Below, in pieces: positions 43,798 to 52,046 of a stretch of DNA of 64,000 bases. The stretch comes from Streptomyces sp. NWU339. Lineage in GTDB: Bacteria > Actinomycetota > Actinomycetes > Streptomycetales > Streptomycetaceae. Each line of letters opens with the position of its first letter. Position 1 is the stretch's first letter. A program made the translations under genes and the position numbers. Location: NCBI RefSeq assembly GCF_003143855.1, contig NZ_QFRK01000025.1, positions 12,940-76,939 of the forward strand. Reading direction: 5' to 3'. Under the pieces are notes generated by a model, which was not told where the DNA came from, did no database searches, and saw only the letters and a program-made list of their open reading frames with translations.

Positions 43798-44589
43798 ATG
43801 GCCGTACAACCCGAGGGGACACCCTGCTGGGCCGACGCGATGTTCAACGACGTCGAGGCCGCCAAGGCTTTCTACGGAGACGTCCTGGGCTGGACCTTCG
43901 GCGCGTCGTCGGAGTTCGGCGACTACACCCAGGCGTACGCCGACGGCAAGGCGGTGGCGGCCGTCGTGCCGCCCATGCCGGGCCAGGAGGGCCCGTCGCA
44001 GTGGTGCCTCTACTTCGCGGTCCGGGACGCCGCCGCCACCGTCGTCCGGATCGGGGACAACGGCGGCGAACCGCTGATGGAACCGATGCGGGTCGGCGAC
44101 TTCGGCACGATGTGCCTGGCCCGTGAACCCGGCGGGGCCGTCTTCGGCCTCTGGCAGGCCGGCACCCACGAAGGCTTCGAGGCGACGGCCGTTCCCGGTG
44201 CGTACTGCTGGGCGGAGGTCTTCACCCGGGACCCGGAGAAGACCGACGCGTTCTTCCCCGCTGTCTTCCCCTACCGGTCGAAGCAGCTCGAGGACGAGGC
44301 CGACTTCCGGATCTACGACCTGGGCGAGCGCTCCGTGCTCGGCCGGATGAAGATGACGGAGGACTTCCCGCCCGAGGTGCCGCCGTACATCAACATCTAC
44401 TTCACCGTCCGGAACTGCGACGAGGCGGTGGCCCTGGCCACCGAGCGCGGCGGCATCCTGCGCTTCGGGCCGACGAACACCCCCTTCGGGCGCTTCGCGG
44501 CGCTCAGCGACCCGCAGGGCGCGAACTTCTCGGTGATCGACATCACGACCACGACGGGCGGGATGCCCGGGACGACGGACGTCACCTGA
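43798..44589 (+). CDS. Two-domain VOC (glyoxalase-fold) protein
   Basis: 263 residues with two glyoxalase/VOC units: residues 8-118 (CWADAMFNDVEAAKAFYGDVLGWTF, GGAVFGLWQAG) and 133-255 (YCWAEVFTRDPEKTDAFFPAVFPY, FGRFAALSDPQGANFSVID). This layout matches the small-molecule dioxygenase/hydroxylase-like 'CFP32' group of actinobacteria. The reaction is unknown. ATG 43798 lies after GGAGAGGGC. Confidence 0.88.
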   Translation: MAVQPEGTPCWADAMFNDVEAAKAFYGDVLGWTFGASSEFGDYTQAYADGKAVAAVVPPMPGQEGPSQWCLYFAVRDAAATVVRIGDNGGEPLMEPMRVGDFGTMCLAREPGGAVFGLWQAGTHEGFEATAVPGAYCWAEVFTRDPEKTDAFFPAVFPYRSKQLEDEADFRIYDLGERSVLGRMKMTEDFPPEVPPYINIYFTVRNCDEAVALATERGGILRFGPTNTPFGRFAALSDPQGANFSVIDITTTTGGMPGTTDVT

Positions 44590-44638
44590 GGAGCCCGCCC
44601 GGACCGGCGCACCGCCCGGCCATGGCATGATCGGGCGC

Positions 44639-45337
44639 ATGCGTGAACGTGTTGTGGCCGCGTGCGACGGGGCCTCCAAGGGCAACCCCGGACCCGCCGC
44701 CTGGGCCTGGGTGATCGCCGACGCCTCCGAGACCCCGGTCCGCTGGCAGGCGGGCGCACTCGGCAGAGCCACCAACAACGTCGCCGAACTCACCGCGTTG
44801 GAGCGGCTGTTGGCGGCGACCGACCCCGATGTGCCGCTCGAGGTCCGGATGGACTCGCAGTACGCCATGAAGGCGGTCACCACCTGGCTGCCCGGCTGGA
44901 AACGCAACGGCTGGCGCACGGCGGCCGGGAAACCGGTCGCCAACCAGGAACTCGTCGTCAGCATCGACGAACTCCTGCAGGGCCGCTCCGTCGATTTCCG
45001 CTACGTCCCGGCCCACCAGGTCGACGGCGACCGGCTCAACGACTTCGCCGACCGGGCCGCCAGCCAGGCGGCCGCCGCCCAGCAGGACGCGGGCAGCGAC
45101 GCGGGCTCGCCCGAGCCGCCGCCCTCCCCGGACACCCCGTCGGCCGGCGCCGCGAAACGCCGCGCCTCCGCCGCCAAGGCGTCCTCCCGGCCGCGCGGTG
45201 GCTCCTCGACCCGCACGATCAAGGCGAAGTTCCCCGGCCGCTGCCTCTGCGGCCGCTCCTACGCGGCGGGCGAGCCCATCGCCAAGAACGACAGCGGCTG
45301 GGGCCACCCCGAATGCCGCACGACCGCGAGCGTCTGA
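44639..45337 (+). CDS. rnhA: Ribonuclease HI with C-terminal zinc-ribbon-like tail
   Basis: 232 residues. RNase HI core at 1-145 with the catalytic acids: CDGASKGNPG (Asp), NNVAELTALERL (Glu), RMDSQYAMK (Asp) and LNDFADRAA (Asp). It removes the RNA strand of RNA-DNA hybrids. After an Ala/Ser-rich linker, the tail FPGRCLCGRSYAAGEPIAKNDSGWGHPECR has three cysteines and a His in a zinc-ribbon arrangement, which may add nucleic-acid binding. The tail is not part of the standard enzyme. ATG 44639 has no clear ribosome-binding site. Confidence 0.9.
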   Translation: MRERVVAACDGASKGNPGPAAWAWVIADASETPVRWQAGALGRATNNVAELTALERLLAATDPDVPLEVRMDSQYAMKAVTTWLPGWKRNGWRTAAGKPVANQELVVSIDELLQGRSVDFRYVPAHQVDGDRLNDFADRAASQAAAAQQDAGSDAGSPEPPPSPDTPSAGAAKRRASAAKASSRPRGGSSTRTIKAKFPGRCLCGRSYAAGEPIAKNDSGWGHPECRTTASV

Positions 45338-45394
45338 GCAGGACCGCTTCGTCTCGCCGTCCCACCGGGCCGCGACGGATGACAGACTGACGCC

Positions 45395-46378
45395 ATGGAC
45401 GAGCGCACATTCGACAGGTCGGGTCAGCACGCCTCCGTGATCGGTCTCGGCACCTGGCAACTCGGGGCGGACTGGGGGGAGGTCGACGACAAGCAGGCCC
45501 TCACGGTCCTGGAGGCCGCCGCCGAGTCCGGGGTCACCTTCTTCGACACCGCCGACGTGTACGGCGACGGGCGCAGCGAGCAGACCATCGCGTCGTTCCT
45601 GAGCGGCCGGCCCGATCTGCACGTCCTGGTCGCGACCAAGATGGGCCGCCGGGCCGAACAGCTCCCGGAGAACTACGTGCTGGACAACTTCCGCGCGTGG
45701 AACGACCGTTCGCGACGCAACCTCGGCGTCGACCGCATCGACCTGGTGCAGTTGCACTGCCCGCCGACGCCCGTCTACTCCTCCGACGAGGTCTTCGACG
45801 CCCTCGACACCCTGGTGGCGGAGGAGCGCGTCGCCGCCTACGGGGTCAGCGTGGAGACCTGCGCCCAGGCACTGACCGCGATCAGCCGGCCGAACGTGGC
45901 GAGCGTGCAGATCATCCTCAACCCGTTCCGCATGAAGCCCCTGCTCGAGGTGCTCCCGGCGGCCCGCGCGGCGGGCGTCGGCGTCATCGCCCGCGTCCCG
46001 CTGGCCTCGGGGCTGCTGTCGGGCAGGTACACCAAGGACACCGTCTTCCCGGAGAACGACCACCGCACCTTCAACCGGCACGGTGAGTCCTTCGACCAGG
46101 GCGAGACCTTCTCCGGTGTGGACTACGCGACCGGCGTCGAGGCCGCCGCCGAGTTCGCCGCGCTCGCCCCCGAGGGCTACACCCCGGCCCAGCTGGCCCT
46201 GCGCTGGATCGTCCGGCAGCCCGGCGTCACCACCGTCATCCCCGGTGCCCGCTCGCCCGAGCAGGCCCGCGCCAACGCACACGCCGCCCGGCTCCCGGAG
46301 CTGTCCGAACGGACGCTCACCGCGATCGACGACCTCTACGCACGGCGGATCAAGGACCAGGTGGAGTCCCGCTGGTAG
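45395..46378 (+). CDS. Aldo/keto reductase
   Basis: 327 residues. AKR TIM barrel with Asp/Tyr in FFDTADVYGDGRSE, Lys in VATKMGRR and His in LVQLHCPPT. The NADPH pocket is at VIPGARSPEQARAN. The opening FDRSGQHASVIGLGTWQLG and the CAQALTAISRPNVASVQIILNPF segment place it in the general oxidoreductase branch (not YghZ). It lies 57 nt after rnhA on the same strand. Confidence 0.92.
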   Translation: MDERTFDRSGQHASVIGLGTWQLGADWGEVDDKQALTVLEAAAESGVTFFDTADVYGDGRSEQTIASFLSGRPDLHVLVATKMGRRAEQLPENYVLDNFRAWNDRSRRNLGVDRIDLVQLHCPPTPVYSSDEVFDALDTLVAEERVAAYGVSVETCAQALTAISRPNVASVQIILNPFRMKPLLEVLPAARAAGVGVIARVPLASGLLSGRYTKDTVFPENDHRTFNRHGESFDQGETFSGVDYATGVEAAAEFAALAPEGYTPAQLALRWIVRQPGVTTVIPGARSPEQARANAHAARLPELSERTLTAIDDLYARRIKDQVESRW

Positions 46379-46429
46379 GAGTCCCCGGCAGAGTCGGTCG
46401 GCGGCTCCGCCGGCAGCGGCCCGGAACCG

Positions 46430-46768
46430 TCATGGCTCCAGGAGCAGCTGCCTCTCCTGCTCCTGGTCGCCGGAGGCGGCTCCCTCGTCACGCGTGGTGA
46501 AGGCCCGGGCGAGCGTCTCGCTCGCCCGCCGCACCGCACCCGGGGCGCCCTGTACGGTGACGGCCACCGGCGCGGACAGATGTCCGGGGGCCGTGGGAGA
46601 GCCCTCGGCCCGGGCCTCCCCGGTGAAGGTCGCCATGTGGACCGTCGCCTTCTCGTCGGAGGGAAGCTCGTCCGGCGCCCCGAACGCCTGCTCGAGGGCC
46701 CGGACGACCACACGTGCGTCGCCGACGCCCTCGCCGCTGAGTGTCACGGTGAGCTGGGTATCGGGCAT
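46430..46768 (-). CDS. Conserved hypothetical protein
   Basis: 112 residues, no recognised domain. It begins MPDTQLTVTLSGEGVGDARVVVRALEQAFGAPDELPSDEKATVHMATF, ends in a charged Gln/Glu-rich stretch, and has no membrane segment. The regular beta-helix alternation suggests a small alpha/beta domain (VAVTVQGAPGAVRRASETLARAF). Gene reality rests on GC bias and a plausible start. It converges with the aldo/keto reductase gene. Confidence 0.65.
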   Translation of the reverse strand: MPDTQLTVTLSGEGVGDARVVVRALEQAFGAPDELPSDEKATVHMATFTGEARAEGSPTAPGHLSAPVAVTVQGAPGAVRRASETLARAFTTRDEGAASGDQEQERQLLLEP

Positions 46769-46930
46769 ACGTCCCACAACCTCCCGGTCTCGATGTCGTA
46801 GGCGTCCGTGTAACCGGCTGTCCGGCACCCGAAACGGGCCCGGGAACCGGCTCCGGAGCCGGGGAGAACGGCCGCGGACGGGGAAGACGCGGGAGGAGAG
46901 GGACCGAGGGCGTTCAACCCAGGAGGCATC

Positions 46931-47428
46931 GTGCCGGACCCGGAGCAGGGCGAGAGCAGGCGCAGGGGGCGTAACGAGACCGAGGAGGAGCGGGCGGACC
47001 GGATGTGGCAGGAGGTCATCCAGGAGGTCCGCGTCGCGCAGACGGGTGTCCAGATCCTCTTCGGCTTCCTGCTGACGGTGGTGTTCACCCCGAAGTACGC
47101 GCAACTGTCCGACACGGACCAGATGATCTACATCATCACGGTAGTCCTCGGCGCCTGCGCCACCGGTGCGCTCATCGGCCCCGTCTCGCTGCACCGGCTC
47201 GTCTCCGGGCGGCGCGTCAAACCGCAGGCGGTGCGGTGGGCGTCCCGGCTGACCCTGCTCGGCCTCGTCCTGCTGCTCGCCACCACCAGCGCCGCACTGC
47301 TGCTGATCCTGCGCGTGGCGACCCACGACGCCTTCGTCCCGTACCTGGTCGCCGGGGTGGTCACCTGGTACCTGGTGTGCTGGTTCGGGCTCCCGCTGTG
47401 GACCCGGCACCGGCACACGGCGAGGTGA
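46931..47428 (+). CDS. DUF6328 family membrane protein
   Basis: 165 residues. The N-terminal GRNETEEERADRMWQEVIQEVRVAQTGVQILFGFLLTVVF, then GPVSLHRLVSGRRVKPQ, are the DUF6328 signature. Four transmembrane helices are seen (about 38-58, 68-90, 105-125, 135-155). The function is unknown. GTG 46931 follows a perfect AGGAGG at 46921-46926, so it should be well translated. Confidence 0.85.
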   Translation: MPDPEQGESRRRGRNETEEERADRMWQEVIQEVRVAQTGVQILFGFLLTVVFTPKYAQLSDTDQMIYIITVVLGACATGALIGPVSLHRLVSGRRVKPQAVRWASRLTLLGLVLLLATTSAALLLILRVATHDAFVPYLVAGVVTWYLVCWFGLPLWTRHRHTAR

Positions 47429-47457
47429 CGCCGTTGTCTGTTGTCCGATGTCATCCC

Positions 47458-47883
47458 TCAACCGCCGGCGAGGACGTCCGCGAGGAAGTCGTCGAGGTGG
47501 ACCTCCTCGTGTCCCGGTGCGACCGTCCGGTACGTCTCGCGCAGGAAGTCCCCGACGGTCTCGGCCCACGCGAACACCACCGCGTGGTGCCTGCCGCCGT
47601 CGGCGTGGGCCGCACCGAAGAACTCCATCCGCAGTTCCCGCCCCACGCCCGGGGACTCCGGACGCAGCCGCACATCACCGGTGCCGGTCGGGCGGGTGAG
47701 GCCGTCGAAGACCATGTCCCGGTCCAGCTGCCAGCGTGCGAGGACCCGGCCCCCGTGGCTGAACACGAGGGTGACGGCGAAGGGATCCGCGGGGTCGTAG
47801 CTCAGGTGGGCGAGCCCGGGAATGCGATCCGCGACGCCCGCCTGGATCTCCACCACCAGGGTCTTGTGCACGAACGAGTTCAC
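47458..47883 (-). CDS. SsgA-like (SALP) sporulation and cell-division protein
   Basis: 141 residues. Matches the SsgA/SsgB family along its length: LSYDPADPFAVTLVF, RWQLDRDMVFDGLTRPTGTGDVRLRPE, HLDDFLADVLAGG. SALPs localise with FtsZ or at peptidoglycan-remodelling sites and control septum placement in sporulating actinomycetes. Which subtype this is cannot be stated from sequence alone. GTG 47883 has GGAGG upstream. Confidence 0.9.
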   Translation of the reverse strand: MNSFVHKTLVVEIQAGVADRIPGLAHLSYDPADPFAVTLVFSHGGRVLARWQLDRDMVFDGLTRPTGTGDVRLRPESPGVGRELRMEFFGAAHADGGRHHAVVFAWAETVGDFLRETYRTVAPGHEEVHLDDFLADVLAGG

Positions 47884-48003
47884 GAGAGGGCCTCCGGGAA
47901 GTACCGACACAGAACCCTCTGGTACCCCGCAACCGGGCCGGATGCTCATCCCTTCGGGCGATTCCTCGGTGCCGCGCCCGGCCCGCCCCCGGCGGGGTTC
48001 CGC

Positions 48004-48975
48004 TCAGCCGAAGGCGCTCCGCAGCGCCGGCAGCAGGGTCTTCTCCGACCAGTCGAGGTACTCCGGCTGTGTGTCGCCGCCGATCTGCACGAGGGCGATC
48101 TCGGTGAAACCGGCCTCCACGTAGGCGCGGACGGCCTCGACGAAGTCCGCCGGGTCGCTGCCGCAGGGGATCGAGCCGGCGACGTCCTCGGGCCGCACGA
48201 ATCGGGTGGCCGACGCGAAGGAATCCGGGTGCGGCAGCTCGGAGTTGACCTTCCAGCCGTTGCCGAACCAGCGGAACTGGGAATGAGCGCGTTCGACGGC
48301 CGTGGCGCGGTCGGGGTCGTAGCACACGGGCAGCTGTCCCACCCGCGGCTTGCCCGCGCCGCCGTGCCGGTCGAACGACTCGAGCAGCCCGGCTTCCGGC
48401 TCCGTGGCGATCACCAGATCCGCGAGCCGGCCCGCAAGGGCGCAGGACCGCTCCCCGGAGACCGCGACACCGATCGGCGGCGGTTGGTCCGGCAGGTCCC
48501 ACAGCCGGGCCGACTCGACGTCGAAGTGGGTGCCGCGGTGGTTCACATGCCCGCCCTCGAACAGCGCACGGATGACCTCCACCGCCTCCTCGAGCATCTC
48601 GTGCCGCACATCCACCGACGGCCAGCCGCCTCCCACCACATGCTCGTTGAGGTTCTCTCCCGAGCCGAGTCCCAACCGGAACCGGCCCTCGGAGAGCAGC
48701 TGCATCGTCGCGGCCTTCTGCGCCACCACCGCCGGGTGATACCGGAACGTGGGACACGTCACATACGTCATCAGCGGAATCCGCGAGGTGGCCTGGGCCG
48801 CCGCACCCAGCACGCTCCACGCGTACGGCGCGTGACCCTGTGACCGCAGCCACGGGAAGTAGTGGTCCGAGGTCACGGAGAAGTCGAAGCCCGCCTCCTC
48901 GGCCCGCACCACATGGCCGACCAGCTCACGGGGCCCGCTCTGCTCGGTCATCATCGTGTATCCGATATGTGTCAT
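48004..48975 (-). CDS. F420-dependent LLM-class oxidoreductase (TIGR03557-like)
   Basis: 323 residues, luciferase-like TIM barrel. Key stretches: MTHIGYTMMTEQSGPRELVGHVVRAEEAGFDFSVTSDHYFPW (N-terminus), LMTYVTCPTFRYHPAVVAQKAATMQLLSEGRFRLGLGSGENLNEH, and the ending YLDWSEKTLLPAL. The F420-glucose-6-phosphate-dehydrogenase-like branch fits best, using reduced F420. The substrate is unknown. The ATG start 48975 has only a weak ribosome-binding site. It lies between the SsgA-like gene and the sulfur-regulator gene on the same strand. Confidence 0.87.
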   Translation of the reverse strand: MTHIGYTMMTEQSGPRELVGHVVRAEEAGFDFSVTSDHYFPWLRSQGHAPYAWSVLGAAAQATSRIPLMTYVTCPTFRYHPAVVAQKAATMQLLSEGRFRLGLGSGENLNEHVVGGGWPSVDVRHEMLEEAVEVIRALFEGGHVNHRGTHFDVESARLWDLPDQPPPIGVAVSGERSCALAGRLADLVIATEPEAGLLESFDRHGGAGKPRVGQLPVCYDPDRATAVERAHSQFRWFGNGWKVNSELPHPDSFASATRFVRPEDVAGSIPCGSDPADFVEAVRAYVEAGFTEIALVQIGGDTQPEYLDWSEKTLLPALRSAFG

Positions 48976-49031
48976 GAGGACCGAGTCCCCGGTCGAAGAG
49001 CGCGATAACGGTGGATCATGCACCGGTGGGC

Positions 49032-49685
49032 TCAGGACCGCGCGAGGGCCGCGAGGCGCAGGTCGCGGGTGCGGCTCTGGTGCTCGATGACGTGCTGCCG
49101 GGCGGCCGACGCGTCGCCGCGGCGGATCGCGTCCAGGATCCGGGTGTGCTCCTCGAGGATCAGGGTGAGGTTGTCCGGCCGGGTGGTGGTGCCGGAGTCG
49201 TAGACCTTCAGCTGGGCGTCCAGACGGTCCATCAGCTCGATGATCGTCGCATTGTGCCCGGCCTCGCGCAGTGCCCGGTGCCACTGTTGGTTGAGTTCCT
49301 GCAGCTCCGCGGGGTCCGTCGACGCCGCGGCGGACTCGTGGACGTGGACGAGTCGGGCCAGGTCGAGCTCGGTCCGCCGGGTCGCGGCCGTCTGCGCGGC
49401 CGACGATTCCAGTGCGATGCGCGCCTCGCAGATCTCCAGGATCTCCTGGGGGGTGCGGGTGCGTACCACATAGCCGCGAGTGGCCCGGGTCACCAGGCCT
49501 TCCTGCTCGAGCCGGATCAGCGCCTCCCGGACAGGAGTGCGCGAGACGTTGAACTGCGTGCTGAGACCAGTCGGGATCAGGACGGTTCCGGGGGGTGACT
49601 GGCCGTCGAGGATGCTCTGCCGGATCCGGGCGTAGTGGCTGCCCGCGCCCGTATCGGCGCCCCGGTCTCCCCGTGCGGTGCTCAA
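49032..49685 (-). CDS. GntR-family (FadR type) regulator of the sulfur operon
   Basis: 217 residues. N-terminal winged HTH (ARIRQSILDGQSPPGTVLIPTGLSTQFNVSRTPVREALIRLEQEGLVTR, about 18-65) and an FCD-type ligand domain (EARIALESSAAQTAATRR to HNATIIELMDRLD, then EHTRILDAIRRGDASAARQHVIEH) with its metal-type His positions. It diverges from the sulfonate operon, and the palindrome at 49794 between them is a fitting operator for itself and the operon. TTG 49685 follows GGGGAG nine bases away. Ligand unknown, perhaps a sulfonate or a degradation product. Confidence 0.88.
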   Translation of the reverse strand: MSTARGDRGADTGAGSHYARIRQSILDGQSPPGTVLIPTGLSTQFNVSRTPVREALIRLEQEGLVTRATRGYVVRTRTPQEILEICEARIALESSAAQTAATRRTELDLARLVHVHESAAASTDPAELQELNQQWHRALREAGHNATIIELMDRLDAQLKVYDSGTTTRPDNLTLILEEHTRILDAIRRGDASAARQHVIEHQSRTRDLRLAALARS

Positions 49686-49793
49686 ACTGGTCGCTCCCCT
49701 TCCGTACCGAGGACCGGCCCGTCGTCGGCGCACGCGAAGCGGTGCTTTCGGCGGACAGGTGTTCTCGCGATTCGAGACGCCCATAGTCTGCCA

Positions 49794-49813
49794 CTGTCTA
49801 CATGTGTATACAG
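49794..49813. promoter_or_regulatory. 20-bp palindrome, probable GntR operator
   Basis: CTGTCTACATGTGTATACAG: arms CTGT-x-TACA and TGTA-x-ACAG are symmetric apart from one position per arm. It contains TGTATACA. It lies in the divergent gap between the GntR gene and the sulfur operon. Confidence 0.65.
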
Positions 49814-49918
49814 TTGCTTGCAGTTGAATCCGGACATGGGGACCGTCGCGTCCTCAGGTCCGGGTCCACGTTCGAGTGCATGAGCCATGCACGCCTGACG
49901 GGATTTCGGGAGCTTCTG

Positions 49919-50059
49919 ATGCATCGTGGCGCGCAGCCAGGGCGGTACGCCGCCCACCCGGCGCACCCGGTAGCCGGGCCGACCTCCCGCTTCTGCAACA
50001 GCCTGACGAGCCGTCGGCACATCGACTTCATGCGCGTCGTCAGCACGGGCTGTTGTTGA
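49919..50059 (+). CDS. Cysteine-ended leader peptide upstream of the sulfur operon
   Basis: 46 residues from ATG 49919 with GGGAG six bases before. The C-terminus LTSRRHIDFMRVVSTGCC carries the R-R-H-(I/V)-D motif seen in the small leader peptides found upstream of many actinobacterial sulfur genes, and ends in Cys-Cys before the TGA. Such peptides are thought to make translation, and hence downstream expression, respond to charged tRNA-Cys. A strong RNA hairpin follows (50079-50115). It is 262 nt upstream of the first transporter gene. Confidence 0.78.
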   Translation: MHRGAQPGRYAAHPAHPVAGPTSRFCNSLTSRRHIDFMRVVSTGCC

Positions 50060-50078
50060 TCGCACGCGCACTCCGCCT

Positions 50079-50115
50079 GCCGCGTTCCGGCCGCTGAGAC
50101 AGCGGCGGGCGCGGC
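50079..50115 (+). promoter_or_regulatory. RNA hairpin after the leader peptide (attenuator candidate)
   Basis: GCCGCG (50079-50084) pairs with CGCGGC (50110-50115), and the inner CCGCTG (50091-50096) pairs with CAGCGG (50100-50105) around AGA. It begins 20 nt after the leader stop, inside the region a ribosome stalled on the Cys codons would influence. Confidence 0.5.
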
Positions 50116-50321
50116 CGTGTCCGGCCCGACCGCAGGCGCGTCCCGTCTCCCGCCCCAGCTCGCCCCGCCCAGTCCACTGTTCGGCATGGCTCCGGGAGCC
50201 GGCTCCGGGCACCGCCCCCAAGGCCTCACCGCCACACGGCCCCGAAGTCCTTCCCGGCTGTCGCCCCACACCGGCCAAGCGGTCGGACGGGCGGCCGAAC
50301 CACTCCTGAAGGGGATCTCCC
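50116..50321. other. Long 5' leader of the sulfur operon
   Basis: About 200 bases without a gene between the leader hairpin and ssuC. It probably carries a rearranging RNA region; I see GC-rich segments that could pair with the leader hairpin but no clear terminator with a T-run. Confidence 0.35.
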
Positions 50322-51227
50322 ATGCCCGAGCAGACGCTGCTCGCCAAGGACCGACCACCGCATCCCGGTCCTGACGGCCCTGTCGGACGACCCGGCGCAC
50401 CGGGGAAGGGGGCGGCCGGGCCGTCCTCCGCCGGACGCAACCGCCGGGCGCTGCTGCGCACCGCCCGCACGGCCGGCCCCTGGGCCGTCCCCCTGCTGGT
50501 CCTGGTGGTGTGGCAGTGGACCGCCGCGGCCGGCATCCTGCCGCCGTCCATCCTCCCCGCCCCCGAAGCGGTTCTGCGGGCGGGAAGCGATCTGGCCGCC
50601 ACCGGAGAACTCCAGTTCCACATCCTCACCAGTCTGCGGCGCATCCTGCAGGGCTTCGCCCTGGGCGCGGCCACCGGCCTGCTCCTGGGCTTCCTGGTCG
50701 GCATGTCGAAGGTGACGGAGATCCTCCTCGACCGGTCCCTGCAGATGGTGCGCACCATCCCGCACCTGGCTCTGGTGCCGCTGATGATCGCCTGGTTCGG
50801 CATCGGGGAGGAACCCAAGATCCTCCTCGTGGCGCTGGGCACCTTCTTCCCCATCTACCTGAACACCGTGACCGGCATCCGCGGGGTCGACCCCAAGCTG
50901 CTGCAGCTCGGCCGCTCCTACGGACTGGGACGGTGGCGCCTGGTGCGCGACATCGCCGTCCCCGGGGCCATGCCCACCATCCTGTCCGGCATCCGGTACT
51001 CCCTCGGCGTCGCCTGGATGACCCTCGTGGTCGCCGAGACCATCTCGGCCAGCGACGGGATCGGCTACCTCGCCCAGAACGCCCGCGAGTTGCTGCGCAC
51101 CGACCAGATCGTCCTCGCCATCGTGCTGTACGCACTGGCCGGCCTGCTCGCCGACCTCCTGACCAGGCTCATCGAAAGGAGGGTGCTCCGGTGGCACCCC
51201 AACTACCGCCCGCGGGCGACCCAGTGA
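50322..51227 (+). CDS. ssuC: Aliphatic-sulfonate-type ABC transporter permease
   Basis: 301 residues with an unusual 40-residue hydrophilic N-terminus, then about six transmembrane helices starting at TAGPWAVPLLVLVVWQWTAAAGIL. The EAA loop is LLQLGRSYGLGRWRLVRDIAVPGAMPTILSGI (about 190-220). BPD_transp_1 family, sulfonate/nitrate/taurine type. It forms the membrane channel with the SsuB-like ATPase and the SsuA-like binding protein that follow. ATG 50322 has GAAGGGGA upstream. It is the first gene of the operon and overlaps ssuB by 37 nt. Confidence 0.9.
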   Translation: MPEQTLLAKDRPPHPGPDGPVGRPGAPGKGAAGPSSAGRNRRALLRTARTAGPWAVPLLVLVVWQWTAAAGILPPSILPAPEAVLRAGSDLAATGELQFHILTSLRRILQGFALGAATGLLLGFLVGMSKVTEILLDRSLQMVRTIPHLALVPLMIAWFGIGEEPKILLVALGTFFPIYLNTVTGIRGVDPKLLQLGRSYGLGRWRLVRDIAVPGAMPTILSGIRYSLGVAWMTLVVAETISASDGIGYLAQNARELLRTDQIVLAIVLYALAGLLADLLTRLIERRVLRWHPNYRPRATQ

Positions 51228-51967
51228 CCCCGGCGCGGGCGGGCGCCCGGCTCGCCCTGGACGGCCTGGGCCGGCAGTACGGCGACCGGTGGGTCCTGGA
51301 GAACCTCGACCTGGACGTCGAAGCCGGCTCCTTCGTCTCCTTCCTCGGTCCCAGCGGCGCGGGCAAGAGCACCCTGCTGCGGATCGTCGCCGGGCTGGAG
51401 GAGCCGAGCGCGGGAACCGTCCAGCTCCACGGTGCCGGTCCACAGCCGCCCATGGTGCGGATGATGTTCCAGGAGGACCGGATGCTGCCCTGGCGCACGG
51501 TCGAGGACAACGTGCTGCTGGGTGTCAAGGGCCGCAGGGATGAGGCACGCACCCTGCTGGAGGCCGTGGGACTGGCCGACCGCGGCGGCGCCTGGCCGGC
51601 CGAGCTCTCCGGTGGGCAGAGGCAGCGCGTCGCCCTGGCCCGCGCCCTGCTCCACCACCCCGAACTGCTGCTCCTGGACGAGCCGTTCGGTGCTCTGGAC
51701 GCGATCACCCGGATCGCCATGCAGCAGCTCCTGGAACGCCTGTGGCTGGAGCAGCCGCGCACCGTCCTGCTGGTGACCCATGACGTGGAGGAGGCGCTCG
51801 TGCTCTCCGACCGCGTCCTGGTGCTGGCCGACGGCGCCGTCGGCCGCGACCTGCACATCGACCTGCCCCGCGGGGAGCGGCGCGGCCACCCCCGCCTCGT
51901 CGCCTGGAAGGAGGAACTGCTCCAGGGTCTCCTCGAACCGCACTCCTCCGTCCCGGTCGACGCCTGA
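51191..51967 (+). CDS. ssuB: Sulfonate-type ABC transporter ATPase
   Basis: 258 residues. Walker A LGPSGAGKSTLL, Q-loop MMFQEDRMLPW, signature LSGGQRQRVALARAL, Walker B LLLLDEPFGALD, and H-loop LLVTHDVEEAL. It hydrolyses ATP to drive uptake. The start is GTG 51191, eight bases after a perfect AGGAGG (51177-51182); it lies inside the ssuC 3' end, giving translational coupling. A GTG at 51224 (GTGA overlap) is an alternative that loses the strong site. Confidence 0.92.
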   Translation: MAPQLPPAGDPVTPARAGARLALDGLGRQYGDRWVLENLDLDVEAGSFVSFLGPSGAGKSTLLRIVAGLEEPSAGTVQLHGAGPQPPMVRMMFQEDRMLPWRTVEDNVLLGVKGRRDEARTLLEAVGLADRGGAWPAELSGGQRQRVALARALLHHPELLLLDEPFGALDAITRIAMQQLLERLWLEQPRTVLLVTHDVEEALVLSDRVLVLADGAVGRDLHIDLPRGERRGHPRLVAWKEELLQGLLEPHSSVPVDA

Positions 51968-52046
51968 CCCCGCGCCCCCCACCGCCGCCACCCGCACCCC
52001 CGCTTCCGCCCGCCCGAGCAACGCGCCACCGAGAAAGAACCCGACC

